Assembly (NCBI RefSeq): GCF_021531595.1
Contig: NZ_JADYUD010000001.1
Location: 1-64,000 of the forward strand
DNA: 64,000 nucleotides
Direction: 5' to 3'
Origin: Fusobacterium perfoetens
Lineage (GTDB): Bacteria > Fusobacteriota > Fusobacteriia > Fusobacteriales > Fusobacteriaceae
Under the pieces are notes generated by a model. It searched no databases. It was not told the origin of the DNA and was given only the letters and a program-made list of their open reading frames with translations. Below, in pieces: positions 57,613 through 64,000 of the stretch; within the stretch, counting starts at the first letter, position 1, and every line of letters begins with the position of its first letter. Position numbers and translations under genes: made by a program.

Positions 57613-59883
57613 TTACTCACATTTTGAGTAGCCACAGTTTCTGCAAGTGAAACATCCTCCTGTTACTTCAAGCTCAGCTCCACATTCAGGGCAGATAGGA
57701 TTTTTGAAGTCAGAATGTTTTGCAGTTAAATCTACTTTTTCTTCAGTGATTATTTTTTCAGCAGCTTCTTTATAATTTGTAAGTCCTCTTTCTTTTTCAA
57801 ATTTTTTCAGGATATTAAGAATAGCTGTAGGACATGTTCCACCTTGGCTAAGTTCTTGTCCTTTACTTCTTGCAACAGCGAAAGATGTGCAGCCGCTTAC
57901 ACCAGCAATAGCTTTTTCAAGCATAAACAAGTTTCCTCCAAGTCTTAATATACCAGACATATATATTGCAACTGCCTGAATATTTTTTTCACATCCTCCA
58001 GTTCCACTTCTTATAACATAAATATCTTGAATACATTTTTCACTAGGAGAATATCCAATCATAACTTTTAATTTTCCACATCCTATAAGCATTCTTTCTG
58101 GATAGTAGATAGTATCTTCAGCTATAGGTTTCAATTCTCCTCTTTTTATTTGTGCTACTTTTTCAGCAATACTTTCAACAGTTTTTTCTTCTTTTTTAGG
58201 TTCAACAGTAAGAATTCCTTCTCTTGCACATCCAGCACGGTAGACAGTCATACCCTTAAGTCCTCTTTTCCATGCTTCAATATAAAGATCTCTTACTTCT
58301 TCAACAGAAACTTTATTAATAAGATTTATAGTTGAGGAAATACTTGCATCTATTCTATTTTGCCATATTCCTTGCATTTTGACTCTTGCCATAGGATCAA
58401 GATTTTGTGCAGAGATAAAGTATTCAGGAAGTTCATCTTGAGAAGAAAGTCCATGTTCTTCCATATATTTTTTAGCAATAGGTATAAATACTTCATAATA
58501 TTTATCTTCTCCGTGAAGACTTTCAGTTTTTCTTGTATATGAGAAAGCAAAGTTAGGTTCAATACCAGTACTTATCTCAAGCATTGTTCCAATAGAACCT
58601 GTAGGAGCTATTGTAAGAAGCTGAGAGTTTCTAAGTCCGTATTCTTCAATCATTCTATAAGTATCTTCATCTGCATTTTCAAGAAGGAAAGGAGATTTTA
58701 AGATACATTCTTTTTTATATCCTGGATATGTTCCAAATTCTTTTGCAAGAAGAGCACTTTTTTTAAGAGCGTTATTTACAATTACTCTTGCAACTTTATC
58801 ACAGAACTCAAGAGATTTTTCATCTCCATATTTCATTTCCATTTTTATTAAAAGATCTCCAAGACCTAAAATACCAAGTCCTATTTGACGCCATTTTCTT
58901 ACAGATTCTCTTTGTTCTTCAAGAGGATGAAGTTCAAGTCCCTCATCAAGAACATCGTTAAGAGCTTTTACTGATTTTTGAACAACATCTCCTAGTCTTT
59001 CAAAATCAAAAGTTTTATCTTCTTTAACAAAAGCAGGAAGAATAAGAGAACCTAGAAGACAGCTTCCTCCTGCAGGAAGAGGTTCTTCAGCACAAGGATT
59101 TGTTCCAGCATATGAAAATTCTTTATCTTCACTTAAAAGATTCCAGTTTGAAATTCTATCCCAAAAAAGAATACCTGGTTCAGCATAATTCCAATTTTGT
59201 CTTGCAAGTTCAGTGAAAAGTTTTGCAGCATCTATTTCTTTTTTATATACCTCTCCAGTATCTTCAACAACAAATTCAGTTGTAAATTTTTTATTTTTAA
59301 TAACAGCTTCCATAAAGTTTTTGTCAACCCTTACAGAAATATTAGCTTTTTGTATTTTATTTAAATCTGATTTGATTTTTATAAAATCTTCAACATCAGG
59401 GTGATTTATGTCAATGGAAATCATAAGAGCCCCTCTTCTTCCTTTCTGACCTATAATTTCAGTAGTAAGATTGTAAAGCTCCATAAAAGAAACAGCTCCT
59501 GTAGTATGTTTTGCAGCATTATTTACAGAAGTTCCCTTTGGTCTTAGCTTAGAAATATCAACTCCACATCCTCCTCCATATGAATATGTCCTTGCAAGTT
59601 TTTTTGCAGTTTCAAATATAGATTCAAGATTGTCCTCAGGAGGAGCAACTACATAACAATTTGAATAAGTAACTTTTCTTCCTAATTTACATAGTCCTCT
59701 GTTTGACAAAATTCTTCCAGCAAAAATAAATTCTTTATTTAAAATCATTTTCTCAACATCAGAATCTCCACCAGAAATTCTTGTAAGCCATTGATTAAAA
59801 TTTTCACCATCATATTTGTATTTTTTGCTCCAAATATCATATCCGAGTTTATTTTCTTCTCCAAGCCATTTTATAATATCCAT
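57613..59883 (-). CDS. nrdJ: adenosylcobalamin-dependent (class II) ribonucleotide reductase NrdJ
   Basis: A 756-residue class II ribonucleotide reductase that reduces ribonucleotides with a cobalamin-derived thiyl radical and needs no oxygen and no second subunit. The N-terminal GRILSNRGLCKLGRKVTYSNCY region, YGGGCGVDISKLRPKG, and NPCAEEPLPAGGSCLLGS (catalytic cysteine and glutamate) are present. The C-terminus ends in a CPECGAELEVTGGC/CRNCG zinc-ribbon, and a CxxC-like redox pair for thioredoxin. GGAGGG precedes the ATG. It converges with the upstream amino-acid gene and is divergent from mnmH. Confidence 0.94.
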   Translation of the reverse strand: MDIIKWLGEENKLGYDIWSKKYKYDGENFNQWLTRISGGDSDVEKMILNKEFIFAGRILSNRGLCKLGRKVTYSNCYVVAPPEDNLESIFETAKKLARTYSYGGGCGVDISKLRPKGTSVNNAAKHTTGAVSFMELYNLTTEIIGQKGRRGALMISIDINHPDVEDFIKIKSDLNKIQKANISVRVDKNFMEAVIKNKKFTTEFVVEDTGEVYKKEIDAAKLFTELARQNWNYAEPGILFWDRISNWNLLSEDKEFSYAGTNPCAEEPLPAGGSCLLGSLILPAFVKEDKTFDFERLGDVVQKSVKALNDVLDEGLELHPLEEQRESVRKWRQIGLGILGLGDLLIKMEMKYGDEKSLEFCDKVARVIVNNALKKSALLAKEFGTYPGYKKECILKSPFLLENADEDTYRMIEEYGLRNSQLLTIAPTGSIGTMLEISTGIEPNFAFSYTRKTESLHGEDKYYEVFIPIAKKYMEEHGLSSQDELPEYFISAQNLDPMARVKMQGIWQNRIDASISSTINLINKVSVEEVRDLYIEAWKRGLKGMTVYRAGCAREGILTVEPKKEEKTVESIAEKVAQIKRGELKPIAEDTIYYPERMLIGCGKLKVMIGYSPSEKCIQDIYVIRSGTGGCEKNIQAVAIYMSGILRLGGNLFMLEKAIAGVSGCTSFAVARSKGQELSQGGTCPTAILNILKKFEKERGLTNYKEAAEKIITEEKVDLTAKHSDFKNPICPECGAELEVTGGCFTCRNCGYSKCE

Positions 59884-59921
59884 TCAAAATCCCTCCAGAT
59901 AAAAATGTATTCAGTAAAAAA

Positions 59922-59927
59922 ATTATA
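59922..59927 (-). promoter_or_regulatory. -10 element of the nrdJ promoter
   Basis: On the minus strand TATAAT (59927-59922) is preceded by TGG (extended -10). The -35 region is a T-run with no consensus hexamer. It lies about 40 nt from the nrdJ start. Confidence 0.6.
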
Positions 59928-59928
59928 C

Positions 59929-59942
59929 CACAATATATAGTG
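59929..59942 (-). promoter_or_regulatory. NrdR-like box 1
   Basis: CACAATATATAGTG (6 of 7 base pairs symmetric) matches the ACA-C-ATATAT-GTGT type consensus of NrdR sites. It occupies the spacer of the nrdJ promoter, immediately upstream of the -10, so binding would block RNA polymerase. Confidence 0.6.
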
Positions 59943-59970
59943 TAAAAAAATAGTAAATTTAGTTTTGTTT

Positions 59971-59984
59971 TACTAGATATTGTT
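59971..59984 (-). promoter_or_regulatory. NrdR-like box 2
   Basis: TACTAGATATTGTT is a weaker match to the same consensus, offset exactly 42 bp (four helical turns) from box 1. NrdR sites usually come in pairs on the same DNA face. Confidence 0.45.
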
Positions 59985-60047
59985 TTAGTTAAAGTTTCAT
60001 AAATATATAAAAAATATATTTGAACTTAAAAAATAATAATAATTAAT

Positions 60048-60076
60048 TTTGTTTTTGCTTTAGATGATGATAAAAT
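60048..60076 (+). promoter_or_regulatory. possible promoter of mnmH
   Basis: TTTGTT (60048-60053), 17-nt spacer, TGA plus TAAAAT (60071-60076). Confidence 0.45.
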
Positions 60077-60104
60077 ATTGATGAGAGAATAAATGGAGGG
60101 TATT

Positions 60105-61145
60105 ATGAGAACTATAAAGTATGAAGATTTATATAAATTAAAAAGTTATATTTTAATAGATGCGAGAAGTCCAAAAGAATTTTTAGATTCTCCAATTCCA
60201 GGGGCAGTAAATATTCCTGCTCTTCTTGATGATGAAAGAGTGGAAGTTGGAACAGCATATGTGAGAGAGTCTACAGAAAGAGCAAAAGAAATAGGTATTG
60301 AAAGAATTTCAAAAAGACTTCCTGAAATATTTAGAGAGATAAATGATCTTTCAAAAAAATATGATAAACTTATATTTTATTGTGCAAGAGGAGGAATGAG
60401 AAGTTCTTCTCTAGAAGCAATTTTTTATGCTTTAAAATATAAAACTCTTAAACTTGATGGAGGATATAAGGCATATAGGAATTATATTATGGAACATCTT
60501 CCAGAAAAAAATAAAAATATAAAATATGTTGTTCTTCATGGAAGAACAGGTGTAGGAAAAACTAAAATACTTGAAAAACTTTCTGAAAGAGGTTATTCTG
60601 TTATGGATCTTGAAAAAATAGCAGATCATAAAGGTTCTTTTTTTGGAGGATTATGTGAAAAGAAAAAGCAGAGTCAGAAAAGGCTTGAATCTGAAATTTA
60701 TGAACATCTTTCAAAAAATAATACAGGTTATGTATTAGTTGAAAGTGAAAGCAAAAGAATAGGAGATGTATATCTTCCTGAAGAAATTCATAATTCAATA
60801 CTTACTGGATATCATCTTATAATAGATACTTCTATGGAAAACAGAGTAAAAATTATTATGGAAGATTATGCAGGAGCAGGAAAAGATGAATTAAAAAGCT
60901 GTCTTGATAAGGTTGGAAGATATATAAGCAAAGAAAGATATGAAAATTATAGTAAGCTTCTTGAAGAAGAAAAACTTTCTGAATTGAGTGAGATTCTTAT
61001 GGAAAAATATTATGATCCTCTTTATGATCAAAGTATAAATAAATATACATATGAAGAGGAGATTAAATATAATACAGTTGATGAAGCTGCAGACAGGGTT
61101 GCAGATTTTCTGTTAAAAAATGGTTTTATAAATAAAAAATTATAA
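60105..61145 (+). CDS. mnmH: tRNA 2-selenouridine synthase MnmH
   Basis: A 346-residue enzyme replacing sulfur with selenium at the wobble 2-thiouridine of certain tRNAs, through a geranylated intermediate. The N-terminal rhodanese domain has the catalytic Cys93 in FYCARGGMRS, and the C-terminal half has a P-loop HGRTGVGKT at about 145-153. Its presence implies selenophosphate synthesis elsewhere in the genome. I use ATG 60105 with GGAGGG upstream; the ATG at 60093 lies before that site. It is divergent from nrdJ and convergent with the GGDEF gene. Confidence 0.93.
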   Translation: MRTIKYEDLYKLKSYILIDARSPKEFLDSPIPGAVNIPALLDDERVEVGTAYVRESTERAKEIGIERISKRLPEIFREINDLSKKYDKLIFYCARGGMRSSSLEAIFYALKYKTLKLDGGYKAYRNYIMEHLPEKNKNIKYVVLHGRTGVGKTKILEKLSERGYSVMDLEKIADHKGSFFGGLCEKKKQSQKRLESEIYEHLSKNNTGYVLVESESKRIGDVYLPEEIHNSILTGYHLIIDTSMENRVKIIMEDYAGAGKDELKSCLDKVGRYISKERYENYSKLLEEEKLSELSEILMEKYYDPLYDQSINKYTYEEEIKYNTVDEAADRVADFLLKNGFINKKL

Positions 61146-61162
61146 GGGGTATTAATAAAAAT

Positions 61163-61200
61163 GAGCTGCTGTAATATATACAGCAGCTTAAATTTTTATA
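61163..61200. terminator. bidirectional terminator between mnmH and the GGDEF gene
   Basis: AGCTGCTGTA (61164-61173) pairs perfectly with TACAGCAGCT (61179-61188), 5-nt loop, with T-rich DNA on both sides. Confidence 0.85.
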
Positions 61201-63118
61201 TAATAGTGTATCTGTTTCTTCCATTTCTCTTAGAAAAATAAAGAGCTTCATCGGCAGATTTTATACTTTTTTCTAAATTTAAAGTTTTTTCAAAATGAGC
61301 AAAACATACTCCAACACTTAAAGTAACTTTATCAGAAACAGAAGATTTTTCATGAACAATATTTTCTTTTTCTAAGTTTCTTACAATTCTTTTATATACA
61401 TCTATAAAAATTTCTTTATCTGCATTTTTTAAAACAAGTAAAAATTCTTCTCCCCCATATCTTATTAAGATATCATTTTTTCTTATACTTTTTCGTAAAA
61501 TATCAGCAGTCTTTTTTATAACAATATCTCCTGCAGGATGTCCATAAAAATCATTATAATTTTTAAAATAATCAATATCTATCATAACAACAGCAGCGTT
61601 TATAGGTTCTTTAAGAGGTTTTTCAGCTAGATAATCCATATATTTTCTGTTGCAGATATGTGTAAGGGCATCTGTAAAGTTTTTTCTGTTAAGTTTTTTT
61701 ATTTGAGCAGCTCCCATAAAAATAGAAATAACAGCAAGAAAAGCAAATGCTCCAAGACTTATAATTTTTATTTTTGAAATTTGTTCTTGCTTTTTCATTT
61801 GATCAAGAACATATGAATCCTTTATAAATTGTATGTAATCTTTTTTTAAATTATCATTAAATTTTTTTTCACTGTTATATAAATTTTTTCCTATTTCAAA
61901 ATATTTTTCAATTTGATTTGTTTCTCTGTAAAGTTTAAGTAGCATAAGATAGAGAGAAGTATCAAATCCCCACTCTTCTTCTGAATCTTTTTTTAAAAGA
62001 AAATTTAATTTTTCAATAGCCTCATCATATTTTCCTTGAAGATAAAGCATTTCACAATGTGCTGTTTCTACATACATAGAACTGTTTAAAAAAGCACTTC
62101 CTTTATCATCTTTTAAATATTCAAGGCAGAGATTATAATATTCTTCAGCTTTTTCAAAATTATTTTTTCTACTTTCAAGGAGAAGAAGATTTTTATATCT
62201 AAAAACTTTAACTCCTACAGCTATATTTGTAGGAAGATATGGTATAATTTTTTCAGTTTCAAGAGAACATTCTTTTGCTTTTTCGTAATTTTTAAGCTGA
62301 ATATAGCTTTCAGATCTGTTAATATATGAACCATATTTTGAAAGAGCATTATCTGTAAGATTTTTAAGAGGAATATATACAGCTTTATTATAATATTTTA
62401 CAGCAGATTCATAATCTTCCATAATGAAATACATATTTCCTAGATATTCATAAGATTTAATTTGTATTCTTGCACGGATTTCAGGATCTTTTATTTTTTG
62501 AGTTCCTGAAAGAATATCATAATACATATAAATACTTTCGCCGTATTCCTCATTTGCCATTTTCAGCATAGCTATAAAACCTTTGACATTAAGCTTGCTT
62601 TCAAGAGTCATTCCTTTTGCTTCTTTAAGGTAAGAATCAAGAAGAGATATAATTTTATTTCTAGATTTTATATCTGTCATAACAGATGAAATAAGCTGCC
62701 ATATTAAATGAGTTTCATTTGAAAGTACAGGGTAATCTTTCATAAGATTTAAAGAATTTTCAACAAGAATAAAATCTCCATGTCCTTTAAGTTCTTTGTA
62801 ACATTGGTTTAAATAAAAATTGCTGTAAAATAAAGTGACAGAATCAATTTTATTTGAATTGAGAATTTTTTCAAATAATGATTTAGCATTTTCAAAATTA
62901 TTTTCTTCATATAATTTAAGTCCTTTAATAAATAATTTTTCTTCTTCATTTGAAAGAGGATATTTATCAGAAATATATCCTGTCGTAAAATATTCTTCAA
63001 TAGTTTGATAAACAGGGGAAAATTTAATTTTTTGTTCATTGGAAAAATTTGAAAATTTAAAAACTGCAATGAAAATAAAAGTAGATGCAGCAAGAAAAAA
63101 TATTAATTTTTTTTTCAT
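61196..63118 (-). CDS. membrane TPR-GGDEF diguanylate cyclase
   Basis: A 640-residue sensor cyclase. An N-terminal membrane helix (about 4-22) exports a roughly 420-residue all-helical region with TPR-like repeats (for example SYEYLGNMYFIMEDYESAVKYYNKA). A second membrane helix (about 460-478) precedes a cytoplasmic GGDEF domain. The domain has DIDYFKNYNDFYGHPAGD and an intact active site GGEEF, with an RxxD product-inhibition site (RKND) exactly five residues before it. The Asp in GHPAGD argues for c-di-GMP rather than the hybrid cGAMP of HYPR cyclases. No EAL domain is fused. GGAG precedes the ATG. The ligand of the TPR sensor is unknown. Confidence 0.92.
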   Translation of the reverse strand: MKKKLIFFLAASTFIFIAVFKFSNFSNEQKIKFSPVYQTIEEYFTTGYISDKYPLSNEEEKLFIKGLKLYEENNFENAKSLFEKILNSNKIDSVTLFYSNFYLNQCYKELKGHGDFILVENSLNLMKDYPVLSNETHLIWQLISSVMTDIKSRNKIISLLDSYLKEAKGMTLESKLNVKGFIAMLKMANEEYGESIYMYYDILSGTQKIKDPEIRARIQIKSYEYLGNMYFIMEDYESAVKYYNKAVYIPLKNLTDNALSKYGSYINRSESYIQLKNYEKAKECSLETEKIIPYLPTNIAVGVKVFRYKNLLLLESRKNNFEKAEEYYNLCLEYLKDDKGSAFLNSSMYVETAHCEMLYLQGKYDEAIEKLNFLLKKDSEEEWGFDTSLYLMLLKLYRETNQIEKYFEIGKNLYNSEKKFNDNLKKDYIQFIKDSYVLDQMKKQEQISKIKIISLGAFAFLAVISIFMGAAQIKKLNRKNFTDALTHICNRKYMDYLAEKPLKEPINAAVVMIDIDYFKNYNDFYGHPAGDIVIKKTADILRKSIRKNDILIRYGGEEFLLVLKNADKEIFIDVYKRIVRNLEKENIVHEKSSVSDKVTLSVGVCFAHFEKTLNLEKSIKSADEALYFSKRNGRNRYTII

Positions 63119-63165
63119 AAATTCTCCTTTATAAAATAAAAAAATTTATCTTTCATATAAATAAA

Positions 63166-63194
63166 ATGGTATCTTATTTATATCTGAATGTCAA
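63166..63194 (-). promoter_or_regulatory. promoter of the GGDEF gene
   Basis: On the minus strand TTGACA (63194-63189), 17-nt spacer and TACCAT (63171-63166), about 50 nt from the start codon and back to back with the plus-strand promoter at 63222. Confidence 0.65.
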
Positions 63195-63221
63195 TGAGTA
63201 GAAAAAAATAACAAAAAATTG

Positions 63222-63250
63222 TTGACTTATAAATCAGGATATAGTACTAT
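63222..63250 (+). promoter_or_regulatory. promoter of the riboswitch-lipoprotein operon
   Basis: TTGACT (63222-63227), 17-nt spacer and TACTAT (63245-63250). Predicted start about 63257, only a few bases before the first aptamer. Confidence 0.7.
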
Positions 63251-63264
63251 ACAGTATAAAATGA

Positions 63265-63335
63265 ATATGGGTAAAATAATGGAAACATTATGACACAAAG
63301 CTAAAGGGTCTTTAAAATGACAGCCAGCTGCAGTT
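63265..63335 (+). promoter_or_regulatory. c-di-GMP-I-like (GEMM) riboswitch, copy 1
   Basis: The core order matches GEMM: a GGTAAA entry (63270-63275), the hairpin ATAATG-GAAA-CATTAT with GNRA loop (63276-63291), GACACAAAGC (consensus GACGCAAAGC, one change), AGGGTCT, then TGACAGCCAG and CTGC. The G aligned to Vc2 position 20, which contacts c-di-GMP, is kept. The closing P1 helix is weak: only about three pairs are visible. The 3' end overlaps the left arm of a terminator, the usual design of a transcriptional switch. Confidence 0.75.
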
Positions 63336-63374
63336 TAAAAAAGAGTAAAGTCTTTTTAAATTGCAGCTTTTTTT
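63326..63374 (+). terminator. terminator of riboswitch copy 1
   Basis: AGCTGCAGTTTAAAAA (63326-63341) pairs with TTTTTAAATTGCAGCT (63353-63368; one G-U), followed by T's to 63374. Its left arm uses the last bases of the aptamer, so folding of aptamer and terminator should compete: ligand binding would favour read-through. Confidence 0.8.
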
Positions 63375-63409
63375 ATTTTAAAATTATGATTTTTTATGAA
63401 GGAGATAAA

Positions 63410-63835
63410 ATGAAAAAAAATTTAATGAAAATGATATTTGTCTTATGTGTTGGATTATTTATAATGGGCTGCACTAATACTCAATCAGGAGGAAATAATC
63501 TTGGAAGTCTTAATAGAGCTTATAATAATGCTAATGGAACAACAAACAGATCTATGATAGTTGATACAGTAATTGCAACAACTTTATATAATCACCCTGA
63601 ACTTATTCCAGGAATTGGAGTAAGCAAAACAAAATCTCACACTAAAGGACACAGTAAAACAGTATCAAATACAACTGGAGGCACTCAATCTTTTATTGCA
63701 GACAGAGGATTTGGTACAAGCAGTATGACAAATACTCACAGTATAACTACAACTCAGACACATAGCAAATCAAGAACGAAATCAACATCAGCGGGAATAG
63801 GAATATCTCCCAACCTAGATTTCTTTTTAAAATAA
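63410..63835 (+). CDS. putative lipoprotein under riboswitch control
   Basis: A 141-residue protein with a lipoprotein signal (basic start, hydrophobic core, FIMGC with Cys21). The mature part is rich in Ser, Thr, Lys, His and Asn, with repeated SHTKGHSKT- and THSKSRTKS-like pieces between about residues 85 and 130. I know no domain match. ATG 63410 has AAGGAG upstream; the longer frame from 63317 is only riboswitch sequence read as protein. A c-di-GMP-controlled surface or matrix-linked lipoprotein is a reasonable guess from context. Confidence 0.75.
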   Translation: MKKNLMKMIFVLCVGLFIMGCTNTQSGGNNLGSLNRAYNNANGTTNRSMIVDTVIATTLYNHPELIPGIGVSKTKSHTKGHSKTVSNTTGGTQSFIADRGFGTSSMTNTHSITTTQTHSKSRTKSTSAGIGISPNLDFFLK

Positions 63836-63839
63836 AATA

Positions 63840-63905
63840 GGTAAAATAATGGAAACATTATGACACAAAGCTAAAGGGTCTTTAAAATGACAGCCAGCTG
63901 CAGTT
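63840..63905 (+). promoter_or_regulatory. c-di-GMP-I-like (GEMM) riboswitch, copy 2
   Basis: Bases 63840-63912 are identical to 63270-63342, so the same aptamer core is repeated 570 bp downstream, beginning 5 nt after the lipoprotein stop codon. No separate promoter is visible before it, so it probably acts within a transcript that already passed copy 1. The base before the GG is A here and G in copy 1. Confidence 0.75.
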
Positions 63906-63943
63906 TAAAAAAAAGTAGAATCTTTTTAAATTGCAGCTTTTTT
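63896..63943 (+). terminator. terminator of riboswitch copy 2
   Basis: AGCTGCAGTTTAAAAA (63896-63911) pairs with TTTTTAAATTGCAGCT (63923-63938), followed by T's. The loop differs from copy 1 in a few bases while both arms are the same. Confidence 0.8.
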
Positions 63944-63982
63944 ATTAAAAAAATAAATATTATTAAGGAGTGATAAAAAATT

Positions 63983-64000
63983 ATGAAAAAAATATTATTA
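63983..64000 (+). CDS. start of a further gene, cut by the window edge
   Basis: ATG 63983 with AAGGAG 12 nt upstream opens a frame reading MKKILL up to the window end. The start looks like an exported protein or lipoprotein signal. It is the gene controlled by riboswitch copy 2; its identity cannot be told from six codons. Confidence 0.6.

Noticed and set aside
59884-60104. Cobalamin riboswitch upstream of nrdJ
   Set aside because: Considered because NrdJ needs cobalamin, but the divergent gap is only about 200 nt, very AT-rich and lacks the B12-box; NrdR-like sites explain it better.
61196-61600. HYPR-type cyclase making 3',3'-cGAMP
   Set aside because: The Asp in the GHPAGD motif is retained and the riboswitch G aligned to position 20 is G, both pointing to c-di-GMP.
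63317-63409. N-terminal extension of the lipoprotein by 31 residues
   Set aside because: It is the riboswitch and terminator sequence read as protein; the ribosome site and lipoprotein signal begin at 63410.

Overview
The window is a 64 kb piece of a low-GC (about 30%) bacterial chromosome, rich in A-runs, with AGA as the usual arginine codon and strong GGAGG-type ribosome sites. Single-chain PurL, a class II ribonucleotide reductase, an AgcS symporter, a GlpP-controlled glycerol regulon, MnmH and an outer-envelope polysaccharide cluster fit the Fusobacteriota, most likely a Fusobacterium of the varium/ulcerans/mortiferum type. This is inferred from gene content; no rRNA is present to settle it. 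I see no tRNA, rRNA, CRISPR array, insertion sequence or prophage.

Layout: (1) 1-850, the end of a Wzz-like chain-length gene that appears split by a -1 shift at an A7 run, and a small four-cysteine protein. (2) 1072-14455, housekeeping genes: hydrolase, Ogg2-type glycosylase, miaB, rho, LysM-M23 peptidase, PTS IIC-like protein, ispG, lipoprotein, an ECF sigma operon, and prfA-prmC-queA-rsmD. (3) 14572-25122 (minus), a polysaccharide operon with initiating sugar transferase, four glycosyltransferases plus a GT52-like enzyme among them, EpsG-type polymerase and flippase, headed by an ASST-N-domain protein. (4) 25481-32118, a LacI-regulated sugar ABC transporter with a TIM-barrel isomerase and a Gfo/Idh/MocA oxidoreductase. 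(5) 32119-45640, purEKLFMNHD-guaB behind a guanine-class riboswitch. (6) 46251-57405, AgcS symporter, glycerol regulon (glpP, GDPD, glpF, glpK, glpA-like, glpB-like, DUF1667), then an M20 amidohydrolase and an amino-acid binding protein. (7) 57613-61145, nrdJ and mnmH. (8) 61196-64000, a TPR-GGDEF diguanylate cyclase divergent from a lipoprotein operon that carries two nearly identical GEMM-type (c-di-GMP-I-like) riboswitches in series.

The most interesting signals are regulatory RNAs. At the right end a predicted c-di-GMP synthase sits back to back with an operon in which each gene has its own copy of a c-di-GMP-I-like aptamer fused to an intrinsic terminator, the second copy starting a few bases after the first gene's stop. 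The purine operon has a clear guanine-class aptamer whose terminator lies about 235 nt downstream, with repeated hairpins and an unexplained folded element around it. Three glycerol transcription units share a TTGACA promoter plus leader-terminator design expected for GlpP antitermination. NrdR-like boxes overlap the nrdJ promoter. Protein-level oddities are a PrmC with a duplicated N-terminal domain and the ASST-N protein heading the polysaccharide operon.

All calls come from reading the sequence; family assignments rest on remembered motifs, and no database search or folding programme was run. Where the obvious longest frame lacked a ribosome site I moved the start to the ATG that has one.
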